Shown here: one piece after another, positions 22,845 through 33,847 of the stretch
How positions within the stretch are numbered: the first letter of the stretch is position 1
How the letters are laid out: every line of letters begins with the position of its first letter
Origin: Sipunculus nudus
Taxonomy: Eukaryota > Annelida > Sipuncula > Golfingiida > Sipunculidae
Assembly (NCBI GenBank): GCA_026874595.1
Contig: CM049315.1
Span: 72,961,416-73,025,415 of the forward strand
DNA length: 64,000 bases
Direction: 5' to 3'
Notes under the pieces: model-generated
What the model was told of the DNA's origin: nothing
What the model saw: the letters and a program-made list of their open reading frames with translations, nothing else
Databases searched by the model: none
Position numbers and translations under genes: made by a program

Positions 22845-24780
22845 GGCGATGCAGCGATTGTAAAATATACCATATTTGCAATGAGTAAACATCTGTGTTG
22901 ATCGGGGAATATTTATAGAAAACATAAAGAAACTCCAAAAGATTAATCGAGTATCGGTAGCAATTGAAGGCCCGCTTAGATCATGAGGTCCTGCTTAACA
23001 GGGTGTGACATTTTAGACTCAAATCCAGGAAAATATTAAGAGAAAAAAGGAAAAGAAAGTATAAATCAAAATTGTACATGGCTGAAAAATCAATATTTTC
23101 AAATCAATATTTTCAAATCAATATTTTCGATTTATATTCACTATATAGATAAAGCCATCTCTTATTCTAATACGATTTGTGTTGAATCTTAGATTTATTA
23201 ATCATTTCCTTCGTTACTATATCCTGACATATTATTATATGTCGGTAATGGGTGTCTAGAATATGTTGTAAATAAAAGAACATATTGGTGATAGGTACAT
23301 TATCTTGATGTAAGAATTATTTTCTGATTTTGAAAATTCAGCTCTTAAATAAGAAAAAATATCATATGTGTTATATGCAAATTCGGAGATGGGGAAGGCC
23401 AACGTTCCAGCATGTGGCATTTGTTTCTCACGAAACTATACTCTCAAAATCAGTGTTCTTTGAAAAAAAGTTATATTAATAATAATTAGAAGTAAGTGAG
23501 TGTAGATTTATTATCTGCAGAACTGCACTGTAATCCTGACAACAATGTATAATGCATTGATAAGTTTTTCATCTGCATGGTCAAAGCCCTGTCAGTACAA
23601 ACACTATCATACAGCAGACCCCTTAGTACACATTAGTGCACAGAAGTTATCCCACAAGATAAGCATCTTAAACAGACCTAAGGAAAGATAAGTGCTGGAA
23701 GCGTAACCTTGAGCGTAGATTGCGAGCATTAAAACTGGCATTAGAATTAACTAGGAAGCACCAGGGTGTTTTGTGGTCGTAGCATGTAAGGCATATATCG
23801 GAAAACAACATAAGAGACGTAAGCCGCTTCAAAGAACTGGCTGGAAGCTTAAGTGAAATATTTACAAAAAGAATATGAAAAGTCATAACAAGGGTGTCTA
23901 TCCTTTACCTCCTGTTCTAGCAAAGATATATCACATGGAAATTTACTTTTGATCAGCCTTGTATGTGATTTTGTACGTACCACAGGAGCTTAGTTCACTT
24001 TTGATGTAAAACAATATATATATGTACCTTTGGTGGGGAGTCACAAATAAATATCAAACAGGTCTCAGATTTGTAAAGGTAAGTTAGAGCACTTAGGTCA
24101 AGGGATCCCCTTTTGTTAATGTTTAAGAGATGGAGAAAAAAAAAAGAACCCACTAGATTTTATAAACTACTTTAAAAACTGTTTAAAGATTTATTTATTT
24201 TTTTCATTCTAAATTAAATAAAAAAATAATGCTTCATGTTCCAGTTTGTCTGCAGCATATTTTTAAGATCAATATTCTTATAAACAATTGGCAATAAGCA
24301 CCAGAGACGCCAAGAAAATATAACTAGGCCATGCATTTTGAACAACTCATTATAGACCTGTGGCTGTCTATGAACGTTTTATATCGGAATCGAAAACGTT
24401 GTATATGAAAACTAACAACTATTCTGTGTTACTGTATATACCACTTATTTGTGTGTACATTTTTTAAACATTTGAATCTATTGTAAAACCAGCTCAGCAG
24501 AAATTTTATATTGAGACTGGCGTTATATAAAAAAAAATTATCCTCTCTGCCAACCTACCTCATGGCGTGAATTTCCCATCCAGGATCTTGGGTGACTGGC
24601 AGGCGGTATTTTTTTACACACACACTTACACACACACATACATACCTTTCATTGTCTGTGTGACACGGTTCATATTTACACTAATTAAGTATGAGATCTT
24701 AAATAAGAAGGCATTATGTTTCAAGTAAACACGGTTTAGATTTATATTATTTCAGAGTAAGCTCAGAAATTGAACCAAAT
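22845..24780. repeat. Paralogous segment, copy 2 (uninserted)
   Basis: Colinear with copy 1 but about 1.9 kb long because it lacks the three insertions. It contains small local changes such as a triple TCAATATTTTCAAA repeat (about 23085-23125). No conserved reading frame is shared by the copies, so the unit is non-coding or an old transposon body. Confidence 0.85.
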
Positions 24781-27120
24781 ACATAGTGATTTTTTTCTGT
24801 CGTCGTCGTCCATCGCTTTCGTTGTCGTATTTGTCGCCCATGTCATTTCCTTTTTTGTGTACCAGATATACAATTTTTGTTCAACTAAGTTCTCGGAAGA
24901 GAATATGGCGGATAAATGGGCGGCAAATAAATGAGAGCAGACCGTATAAATAACAGAGAACAAGGACGCTTAGGTGAAAAGCAGTGTCTGAAAGTGACAC
25001 ATAAACCTTGCTTAAACCCCAATCACACTAGAAGGCGATCTCGCTAAGCTCTCATAAATGGGCCAGATCACCGTAGAGCACAGCTTTAGAGTGTCCTGAG
25101 GTCTTCATGAGCCTCGTAGGAGTGAGATAGTTTCGCCTTGGTATGTCATATGATCAGCATGAGCGCCATGAGCGGCGATCAACATGCAATATTGAAAATG
25201 GATAACAATTTATATTATTTTAAAGAGAACATATTGATGATTAGAAATTACAAAGACCAAGTGAATATATTTTAATAAGTGATACATACACATACTTATC
25301 TAAATGCCACGCGGACTGACATCGTCAGGTAACTGACCTTGCGAGGCATCGTGGTGGCGATCAGTCATTCAAGCCGGCATACTGACGAGGTCCATTCAAG
25401 AACTGGGCTGTCAGACTTTATCATCAGAGTTTATCCATTATAATTATAAAGTTATACACATGACATAATTTATCAGTTCTTTTTATATATCATATAAAGA
25501 ATATAGTTCGGCCTTTCCGTTTATATCCTCTCAAGAATGACCTTCAGCTTCCCGTTATCGCCCACATACGTCATAACCACGATGATAACATCAAGATAAT
25601 CATATGTCTAAAACCGCAGTGCGAGTTCAGCAAGGATTTGGTTTCAGAGCACTGGTTTTCTGAACGAATCCTCGGATGAAGATGGGGAATATACGGTTGT
25701 GGGCATTTCATAAAACATGCCGGTTTTTCATATTCCAATGAAGGGTGTAAATCTTATTGACGAAATATATAATAAATCTTACATTGAACAGACAGTTTGC
25801 TCTTTGATTATAATACAATTTTAGTTCAAATTATGTAACAAATGGAAGAGTTATATATCTAGCATATGTCAACAGAGTACTTAACAAGAAACCATAATGA
25901 TTTTTCCTTTTTTATTAAGTAGTTTTATGTGGTAAACGGTTTTGGGTTTTACCTGATGAAAGCGAAACAAAGGTTGCACGGTTACATTTTATTTTCATGT
26001 TTCTTATTATTTACTCTTAAGGTATTCAGACTTAAAATAATGTTAATTTAGTATATTCATTTTAAAATGTACTTGCCGGTATTTTATCTGTTCAAAAAAG
26101 ACAAAACTTTACAGTGAAATTTTGTGACAGATTCCTGGAATAATATCTAGGCATTCATTTTTTTTCTTTTTATCTTTATAACATCTTTTATAAGTTAATG
26201 AATTTGTAACACTCTGCTGACAAAAAATGAATGCCAAACACCATGATTTAAAATTTTAACAAAGCTTTAACTTAAACATTTGAACGGTTGTTATCTGAAA
26301 AAAAAGTATTTAAGATTGTAAAATTTTCCTGGATATCAGTTATGTCATATTTTTCGACAACGCCTCTTATAGGTAAGTTTCATTTAAAATTGAGGAGAAA
26401 TTATTCTTGAAGTTGTGTACGTAGATAGGTTTCTCATAATCAATGAAAGATGTGTTAATGATCTTTCTGTTAAAATATTTTATGTATATGTTTGATATTT
26501 AAAACTGGTGCCATATTTTAATCATATTTGATTTTACCCTGCTCAATCGAGTGTTAAGAAAATTTTGAAGAAAATGCTTGAAAGAACATAAAACTGGATT
26601 TGAGATAATTAAACCACAGCCTATGATATAGAATATGGTAACCACGTGTATCAAGTGAGTGTTATGAAAAAAGTTTATAAAATAGTTAAAAAAAAGTCTC
26701 TTATTTTATTTATGTTAGTTTACATTGGTCAGTGGCATATTAATGACATGACTTGGTAACAAAATTAATTTACGATGATACTTTTTTTTCAATTGTTATT
26801 TTTGTTTTTTTTTCAGCTCCGTTAGAGGAACAATTAATGGCCTAATGGCGAGTTCCAATTTGCATATTGAAAATTAATTTAATAGTAATTTGATATGGTT
26901 CACAAAAGACATATAAGCAAAACTATAAGTACCAATAATGGCGACGGCTTATTTGCATATTAATGGGTTTTATGCGAAAGGCCCAAAGGTGTCAGGACGA
27001 CACCCTCCCTACTATTAATAAGTAGATCCAAAGGTCATCAAACTGCAAAACATTTTATGCGGATGTCAATGCCCGGTCCCCCTATCAGACTGCCAGACTA
27101 CCAGAAGAAAACGTGCGATA
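24781..27120. other. Non-coding stretch
   Basis: Very AT-rich; no gene or repeat unit recognised. Confidence 0.45.
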
Positions 27121-27240
27121 GCACCACAAGGGGCGGATCCAGGAATTAGGAAAAATAAGGATCACACCCAGGAGGGCCAATGAAAAACCCACTAATATTC
27201 CCCAGGTTCAGTCGGGGGGGGGGGGGGGGTCCAGGCCGCA
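27121..27240. mobile_element. MITE-like fragment with poly-G tract
   Basis: Begins GGGGCGGATCCAGGAATT and contains a G run of about 16 (27213-27228) followed by TCCAGG. This resembles the ends of abundant hAT-like MITEs. The right boundary is unclear. Confidence 0.35.
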
Positions 27241-27713
27241 AAAAATTGAAAACAATAAAATGGGTTTGTTAACAATTGGATATGTTAAAATGCGGATGTG
27301 TAGTGCAGTAGTGTAGTGATGGAAATCCTTGAGCGAATAATCACGCGAGGTGAAATTAACATCAGTGCGCATGCACTTATAACCTGACTTCGCAAACCAG
27401 CTGTTACACTGAAATATACAAGGTGAGATTTGTTCATTTCAAGCCACTTGACGCACCTGGATGAACTCAGTATAGGCGCTTAGAATTTTAAGAGAAACAT
27501 TTATTAAATTCAGAGAATATATGTCCGTGTGTTTTGGATTATTGTGTTATTACAATAATGAGAAGAAGGAGAAGAAGGGAACAGCTGCAACAATAAAAAC
27601 AACAATAATGATAACATTGTACATTATAATTACAGTATTATACATTGCAATACATAACTCGTTGCCATGGGTTATAACTGAAACGGAGGAAGAGCAAGTA
27701 TAGTAAATACTAG

Positions 27714-27818
27714 TCAAGAACTGGACTGTTTTGGCCTATTTATAATCAGATAGTTTATGTGACGGGGCAACATAGACTATCAGATAATAAATAGGCCCCG
27801 AACAGGACAGTTCTGGAC
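27714..27818. repeat. Near-perfect palindrome with ~47-bp arms
   Basis: The left arm (27714-27760, CAAGAACTGGACTG...) is the reverse complement of the right arm (27771-27818, ...CAGGACAGTTCTGG) apart from a few differences, around a ~10-nt GC-rich loop. ACTA-type bases flank both sides. It is probably a snapback MITE. Confidence 0.75.
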
Positions 27819-27926
27819 TAATTAAATACAAATATTACAAGCTGTGGAAAATTTCATTTTTCTTCTAAAGTATGATAATACATATATCAAAGGCTATATT
27901 GTTACTCCCATATATACAGACAAAGA

Positions 27927-27928
<2 letters not shown>

Positions 27929-27980
<52 letters not shown>

Positions 27981-28034
27981 TTTTATATTTTTATATTTTT
28001 ATTTTTATTACTTTTATTATTATTATTATTATTT
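27929..28034. repeat. (TTA)n microsatellite and T-rich low complexity
   Basis: About sixteen uninterrupted TTA units from 27929, then TTTTA/TTA-type low-complexity sequence. Reading frames crossing it are not genes. Confidence 0.95.
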
Positions 28035-28199
28035 TTATTATCATTTCTTAACGGCGGTAAGAAAAAGAATATCTAAAGATAACTTTTTTTTATTTTTATT
28101 TCCTACTACCAAAATTAAAAAGAAATATAAAATCACAACTCGTAATGGTACCGAACATTTCGCCAGATGTCTTTGCTTATAACACATCCAACAGTTTAA

Positions 28200-29330
28200 T
28201 CATCACATTATTCTTTTTAAGAGCCCGGTTGGAAAGAAAAAATCATTCTTTTAATTGTTTATGTTGTATGAATAAAATTACTTGTAACCAGCAGGACACA
28301 AACAACAGCGAGCTTTTTGTGGTAATAGCTGGAAACCTTGCAAACTTACAGATCACAATGAAATGAAAGACTTTCAATAAAAGTCAAAGGTCATGAGATT
28401 TTCCCCATGCCCAAAATCTAGAAACTGAGAAACTCATTTTTCCTGTGGATGGTGGAATAAGATCAAATGGTGAATTTTTGAAAAATTACTTGTTTGAAGC
28501 TGCTTGATGGGAAATTTTGACTTGACTGCATTCGGACCAGAAACATGAGATACACAAGCCCCGAATTTCTTGGTCTTTGTCCAGGGGGTAAAAGTAATAT
28601 CAGAATGTATTTGAAAACTGTTCAAAAGAAGGTCCAAAGCTCAGATGTTTTACAGATATTATAAAGGGAAAACAAAAACAGCCACGTGTCCTGACAGAAT
28701 ACCAAGCAGCCGGTTTTATAGATCACACCCGTTCATGTACTGATGTTAAGAGTGACCATCGCACACTCTTTGTTAACATTTCCCTTTCAGAGAAGGATGC
28801 GATTTGACCAGGAAGTTTTTGTTTGTTGTGTAGACTTGCCCAGTTGATGAAACGGTTGAGACATAATTCCTCCTACTAGCAGAGCCATCAAACTTACTCT
28901 TGCTGTATCGCAACGCTTAGGACATGGTACTACAATCTCGCTGCATAATAACGAAAGTATGGCTCTCTGGCCGACTATTTCAGATAAGACTGGACTCTGA
29001 GTTACGTCTTTCGGTACATGGAATCTCATTAATTTTACGCATTTTAGTAGCAAACTGCAATACTCAAGCCCATGCAGGGCTATTTGTTGTGTATTCAGAA
29101 CTGATATCAGGACGCGCGTGTAACTGTTCTACATCATCCAGCATCACGAGGCACAGAATTGATTAGTTGTTTTATTGTCAGAGAACTTGTGTTTGGAAAC
29201 ATTAAAATTTTGTCATATATGAAAATAAAAATGAAGATTAGGCAGTATAAAATCTTTCTTTTTTTTCTTAGGTTTGATTTTTGAATGGAGCAAAGTTATT
29301 CTGTGACACTGCCCTGTTGTATATAGCTTG
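28200..29330. other. Non-coding stretch
   Basis: Several 60-90-codon frames but none with a recognisable motif or splice context. Confidence 0.4.
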
Positions 29331-29650
29331 TACAGCTCTACACACCATGACCACTTGCCTGCTGTCCTGAGACCAGACCCTGCTGTCCTACGACTCTAGA
29401 TTGCAGTGTACTTCAGTTCGGCAACACTGTCCTGGAATACTGTCCTACGACTATAGCATTTTTCTGCCCAACAAGCCTGGAACACTGTCCTGCTGTCCTT
29501 CGACCGGGCCCTGTTGTCCAACGACTTTGAATTGTGGTGTCCCTCTGCTCGACCACACTGTCCTGTGACACTGGCCTGTTACTATAGCTTATTGCGCCCT
29601 ATAAACCTAGGACACTGCCCAGCTGTCCTTTTGTGTCCTAAATCCTGTCC
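29310..29650. repeat. Diverged minisatellite, period ~130 bp
   Basis: Roughly two and a half units built from CACTGTCCTG, CTGCTGTCC, GGCCCTGTTGTCC and ACTATAGC blocks. Each unit passes through the same order of blocks. Confidence 0.65.
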
Positions 29651-29836
29651 TTCCAAGTCAATGGAAGAATTGTGTGGAAATTTAATTATTTATACTTTCT
29701 TTTGCAAACTTTTAGAAGGAAAATGTACTTAGATGGAAGGTAAGAGTGAAACATTTCTTCAGAAAACGTTCTTCAATGCATCTGCTGATTTTCTATTGAA
29801 CTATATACCTGAAGATATTAAGTGTGCCGAAACTAT

Positions 29837-30115
29837 TTAATGAAAGGCAAGTAAATACTTGTATTTAAGTCTGTGATAACCCATAACACTCACAACAGAT
29901 AACAAGTCATTGCGGGTTGAACTCGGTTTTAGGGGTGAACAATTGCGGAGCAAGGCGGGACGAGGCTTTTCTTCGTAGGTGCGATTCGGTAAGGGGCGGG
30001 TTTCCCCCCCCCCCCCCAATTTTTGAACGGGTGCGAGGTCTAAATCCCGGGGTGCCCAGGGCTTTAGTGATCTGGCCAAAAAAGCGGCTGTTGTGACTCG
30101 CATCCATCATACATT
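29837..30115. other. GC-richer patch with poly-C tract
   Basis: Contains a C run of about 14 (30004-30017) and overlapping open frames that shift around it. No domain recognised; probably another MITE-type fragment. Confidence 0.3.
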
Positions 30116-30161
30116 ATATATATATATATATATACACATTATTATTATTATGAAAATGAAA

Positions 30162-30204
<43 letters not shown>

Positions 30205-30226
30205 TAATTTTCATAATAATAATGAA
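30116..30226. repeat. (TA)n flanked by inverted TTATTATTATGAAAAT arms
   Basis: ATTATTATTATGAAAATG (about 30139-30158) and its reverse complement (about 30209-30226) flank a TA run, forming a hairpin of about 90 nt. Confidence 0.8.
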
Positions 30227-30715
30227 AGCTCATTCCCTGAAAATATTAATCCTCGAATCAAAAATGATTTACGACGTGATATTGATGACTTATATTTAGT
30301 AAACTCTTCTAGTGACAATATCTATCACGTGTACGCGTTACCAATGAAACGTTACTAAAATATGTTATAATAATAATCATAATAAAAAAAAATAATTTGC
30401 ACCCATAAAACAAATAGAGTATTTTGTTAGTTTTTAATTCATGATAATATTTTCGATACATTTTCTAGTCAGCAACAGTCAGTGGCTTACGAGACATACC
30501 AGGAGAGAGAGAGGGGAGAGATCGAGAGGGGAGTGGTTGTCTTTGCGCTCTGCTAATAGGAAAAACAAATAAGAGAAACATTTTTATTAGGGGTGACACT
30601 TATCAATACGAAGTCACCATGGAAGGTAATCAAGGCATACCCAGGGCTTGGCCTCTTTCCCTGGTTCTAAAAAGTGCGCCTGTCCTACTTGCAGAGTCCT
30701 CTACAAGCCGCCTCT

Positions 30716-31110
30716 GAGTCCATTCACTACGCTTCGGCCATTTGAAATCAGTTCGGCAAAGTCAAAACGAAAGGCCTCACTCACACCTCCTGGGGGGGGG
30801 GGTCTTCTGGGGCAGCCCTTAAACACGGAATGAACCGGAACATTGAACGCGGTACAATTTACGGAACGGAAGGAACCAAGATATAAAAAGTGTCAAAACT
30901 TTTAAATGGATGAATGTTTCATGACATAATTTATAGTAATAAACGTATTTCAACAAATGCGACTTGTTATTTTTTTTTTATTTTAGCCCCTGTTCCGCGT
31001 TCTGTGTTTTAGGGCAGCCCCGGAAGACCCCCAAGGAGGTGCGAGTGAGGCCTTTCGTTTTGACTTTGCCGAACTGATTTCAAAAGGCCGAAGCGTAGTG
31101 AATGTCCTGA
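30716..31110. mobile_element. Fold-back MITE with ~110-bp terminal inverted repeats
   Basis: The left arm, starting ATTCACTACGCTTCGGCC (about 30721-30830), is the reverse complement of the right arm (about 31005-31105). Only scattered mismatches and a longer G tract in the left arm differ. The loop is about 180 bp with no coding frame. Confidence 0.8.
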
Positions 31111-31909
31111 GTCCAGCATCATACTTCGTCCCCTACTGGCCGCTCTGGATACTAATCACAAATTGTCATGTCGGCTCCATGTCGTCATATAAAATTTTTA
31201 AACACATGGAATTCACATTACATGTCGGAGAGGAAGGGCTTAGTTCCTGATGATAGTTACCTAATTTTTTTTAAGTTGACGCACTACATTTTTGTCATCA
31301 GTTGGCCTTTACCTTTGCAAAATAATTTGGTGCAAATTTTTCTAAAGAGGTTTGGTTATTTTTGCCGGTCAATTTTCATTTTAGAGCAAAAATGGAGGGC
31401 CAATATGTTCAAATGTTTACTTTGAAGGAAAACCTTGCAATAAATCACCTCAAAATGGCCAGTGTGATACATGAACTCATAACATACACTTGTCTTATGT
31501 CAGTTAAGCAAAGAAACTGCCAAAGTCAGTACCACGAATTGAAGTCCTGGATATTCACCCATCTACTTGGTACATGGTACTTGATATAAGGAAATAGTAT
31601 TACGTCCCTCCGGCAGAGGGCAATGTTTAATTATATTGCACTTAACAATCAACAAGAAACAGTGGTCATTCGCATGCATCCTGTGCATATTCACTATAAC
31701 TATCCGCTTATAAAATGTCAACCCCAAACTGAAAAAGTTATAAAGGTTTAGCATAGCTCTAAAGTTGTACCTGTTAGAAGATTCTTAGAGGGGCTTATCT
31801 AAAAGAAGGTTTGTAGAATAGTATGGTATATCTAAGGAAGATTCATCGATAACTTAGGTTATGTCCATCATTATATGTTACAACACACATCCACACGTGT
31901 AATTATGTA

Positions 31910-31912
<3 letters not shown>

Positions 31913-31953
<41 letters not shown>
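31913..31953. repeat. (TA)n microsatellite
   Basis: Uninterrupted TA run of about 20 units. Confidence 0.9.
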
Positions 31954-31957
<4 letters not shown>

Positions 31958-32097
31958 CAATCAAAACTTATTTATTATTAAGCTTCATGTTTTAAAACAG
32001 GAATATCATATTAGTGCAAGCATCAATTTAATGAAGTAATCTTAAAACAGGAGGAACTATAGAAATATTTCAAAGAAGGTGGCAGCACAGAATGTGG

Positions 32098-32189
32098 CAG
32101 CTAATAACTCCGTATGGTGGGCACCTCTATAAAGTGAGCAGTTTGGTCAAGTCCCAAGGTCGCCCACATTATAGAGGTTCGACTGTACT
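32098..32189. mobile_element. pogo/Tigger-like terminal remnant
   Basis: GTGGGCACCTCTATAAAGTGAGC (left) and CACATTATAGAGGTTCGACTG (right, followed by TA) form imperfect inverted ends of the CAGTCGAACCTCTATA type. It is a ~90-bp internally deleted copy. Confidence 0.5.
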
Positions 32190-32877
32190 TGCAATAAGTA
32201 TGGGTCTTTATATTTTAATTTTTTTTCCATATATGGCAGCTGTCCATAATCATGAATAACACACTCATTTAACGGTACTTTTTTTTATCTATTTCGTAGA
32301 GCATAAGGTTGATATATGTGAGACGTGAGATGTCTGTATACATTATAGTATATTGTTACATCTGACAGAATGAGAATTCTGATTGATTAAACATGTTGTT
32401 AGCTTAATAAACAAACACAACGAGAAATATTATGGATAAATTACGAAGAAAAGGCTACACGCTGTAGTTTGCTAGGGTGACCGAGCTGAGAGGATCCAAA
32501 TTGAGATCTCATTTTTAAGTAATCTTCCACGAAATTATGTCCAATAAGAGACGCACTCGATCTAAACATGTAGCGGCTCCTGGCATCTGTTGAAGAGACT
32601 ATCATCAGGTTAACTTAAATCACCAATATCCAAACAGATGGCGCTTCTGGAGGGGATTTCTCAGACTGATGTCTGTCTTTACCTGCACATCGTGATTTTG
32701 ACAGTGGAATTGATCACCTCTTTTGGACACGAGTCACATACGTCCGCATGTCAAGGTTTACGTATGAAGATATTACACACTTATGTGATCTGTAAACTGT
32801 ATATCAAACATTGACGTTGAATGGTTGGTTGGTTGGTTTGTTTGGTGGGGGGGGGGATATACCTGATTATATTTATA

Positions 32878-32883
<6 letters not shown>

Positions 32884-32939
<56 letters not shown>

Positions 32940-33090
32940 TCTGGAGAAAAACAACACTGTTAATTCACAACAGTCTGTTTCACGGGGTGCGACCCGATCA
33001 TCAGGTAAATGTGGTTAGAATCAGGGAGTTATACCGCTCTGGCCTAGTCTGTAGGCCATAGAGCACTTTACATCGGAGGGTAACACTATC

Positions 33091-33137
<47 letters not shown>
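32884..33137. repeat. TA-flanked dispersed repeat, copy A
   Basis: A 160-bp unit (32936-33097) from AAAACTCTGGAGAAAAACAA to GAGGGTAACACTA sits between two (TA)n runs (32884-32935, 33096-33136). A second copy, with an added inverted arm, lies at 38.77-39.00 kb. Its tail has a hairpin, GCTCTGGCCTA-GTCTG-TAGGCCATAGAGC. On the minus strand it reads CTGATGA...GAAAC. Confidence 0.8.
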
Positions 33138-33138
<1 letters not shown>

Positions 33139-33642
33139 CTAGCTAGAGCTAATTCAGCATTCGAAAATACACCAAAGCGCCATTTAAGACAAAAGAATTT
33201 TAAGGTTAAAACAGTACTTTTTTTTAATTATAAAACTTGGTATTAAAATGAAATGAAATAGAAAGTGGCATTTCACAAACATGAACAAAATTAATAAAAA
33301 AAATCCTAAAGACCGATAGTTTAAGCGTAGTCTAAACGTGACTAAAAAGCGCATTGACACTTTATATGTTACCCTCCCCCCGAGTAAACAGTTAGGGTGA
33401 AGTTGGTATATCCCCCCCCCCCACTTTTTGACGCCCATGAATTAACAGAAAACACATAACATCTATATTTTGATATAAGTTCTATAATATCTTTCAAGGA
33501 TAAGGCTGAATGAATTGTTACTTGCCAGACAGAAAATTTACATAAGCTTTGTAATTCAAAATTTACTGATCTCGATTTAATGACCGTTTCACGAGTTATG
33601 CAATTCTGCATTCCACACCATATATTTGACTGCATTTTTACA
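33138..33642. other. Non-coding stretch
   Basis: AT-rich with a poly-C tract (33412-33422); frames crossing it are not supported. Confidence 0.4.
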
Positions 33643-33847
33643 GGTATTTGTATTGATAGTGATGAGCGGCCTTGCTTTCACCGACAGACTGTTTTCTCCT
33701 AGAGAACAGGCTAATAAGGCAAAGAGCGCCGAGAATACATCTTCACACAAAAGTCCGGTCGACCAGGCAAAGCGCGCCATGACCAGATTGTGTCAGAAAC
33801 ATTTTTATACCATACAATTCACATTTTCACATAAAACATGCAAATAA
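33643..33847 (+). CDS. Candidate exon, unknown protein
   Basis: GCATTTTTACAG is a plausible 3' splice site before 33643. The frame then reads VFVLIVMSGLAFTDRLFSP, a hydrophobic stretch like a signal peptide or membrane segment. A Lys/Ser-rich hydrophilic tail follows, to a TAA at 33845-33847. Base composition is clearly more GC-rich than the flanks. No donor follows, so it would be a terminal exon. No family was recognised and no companion exon was found; it may be chance. Confidence 0.25.

Noticed and set aside
27844-28182. 112-residue frame with a long poly-Leu run
   Set aside because: It is the translation of a (TTA)n microsatellite.
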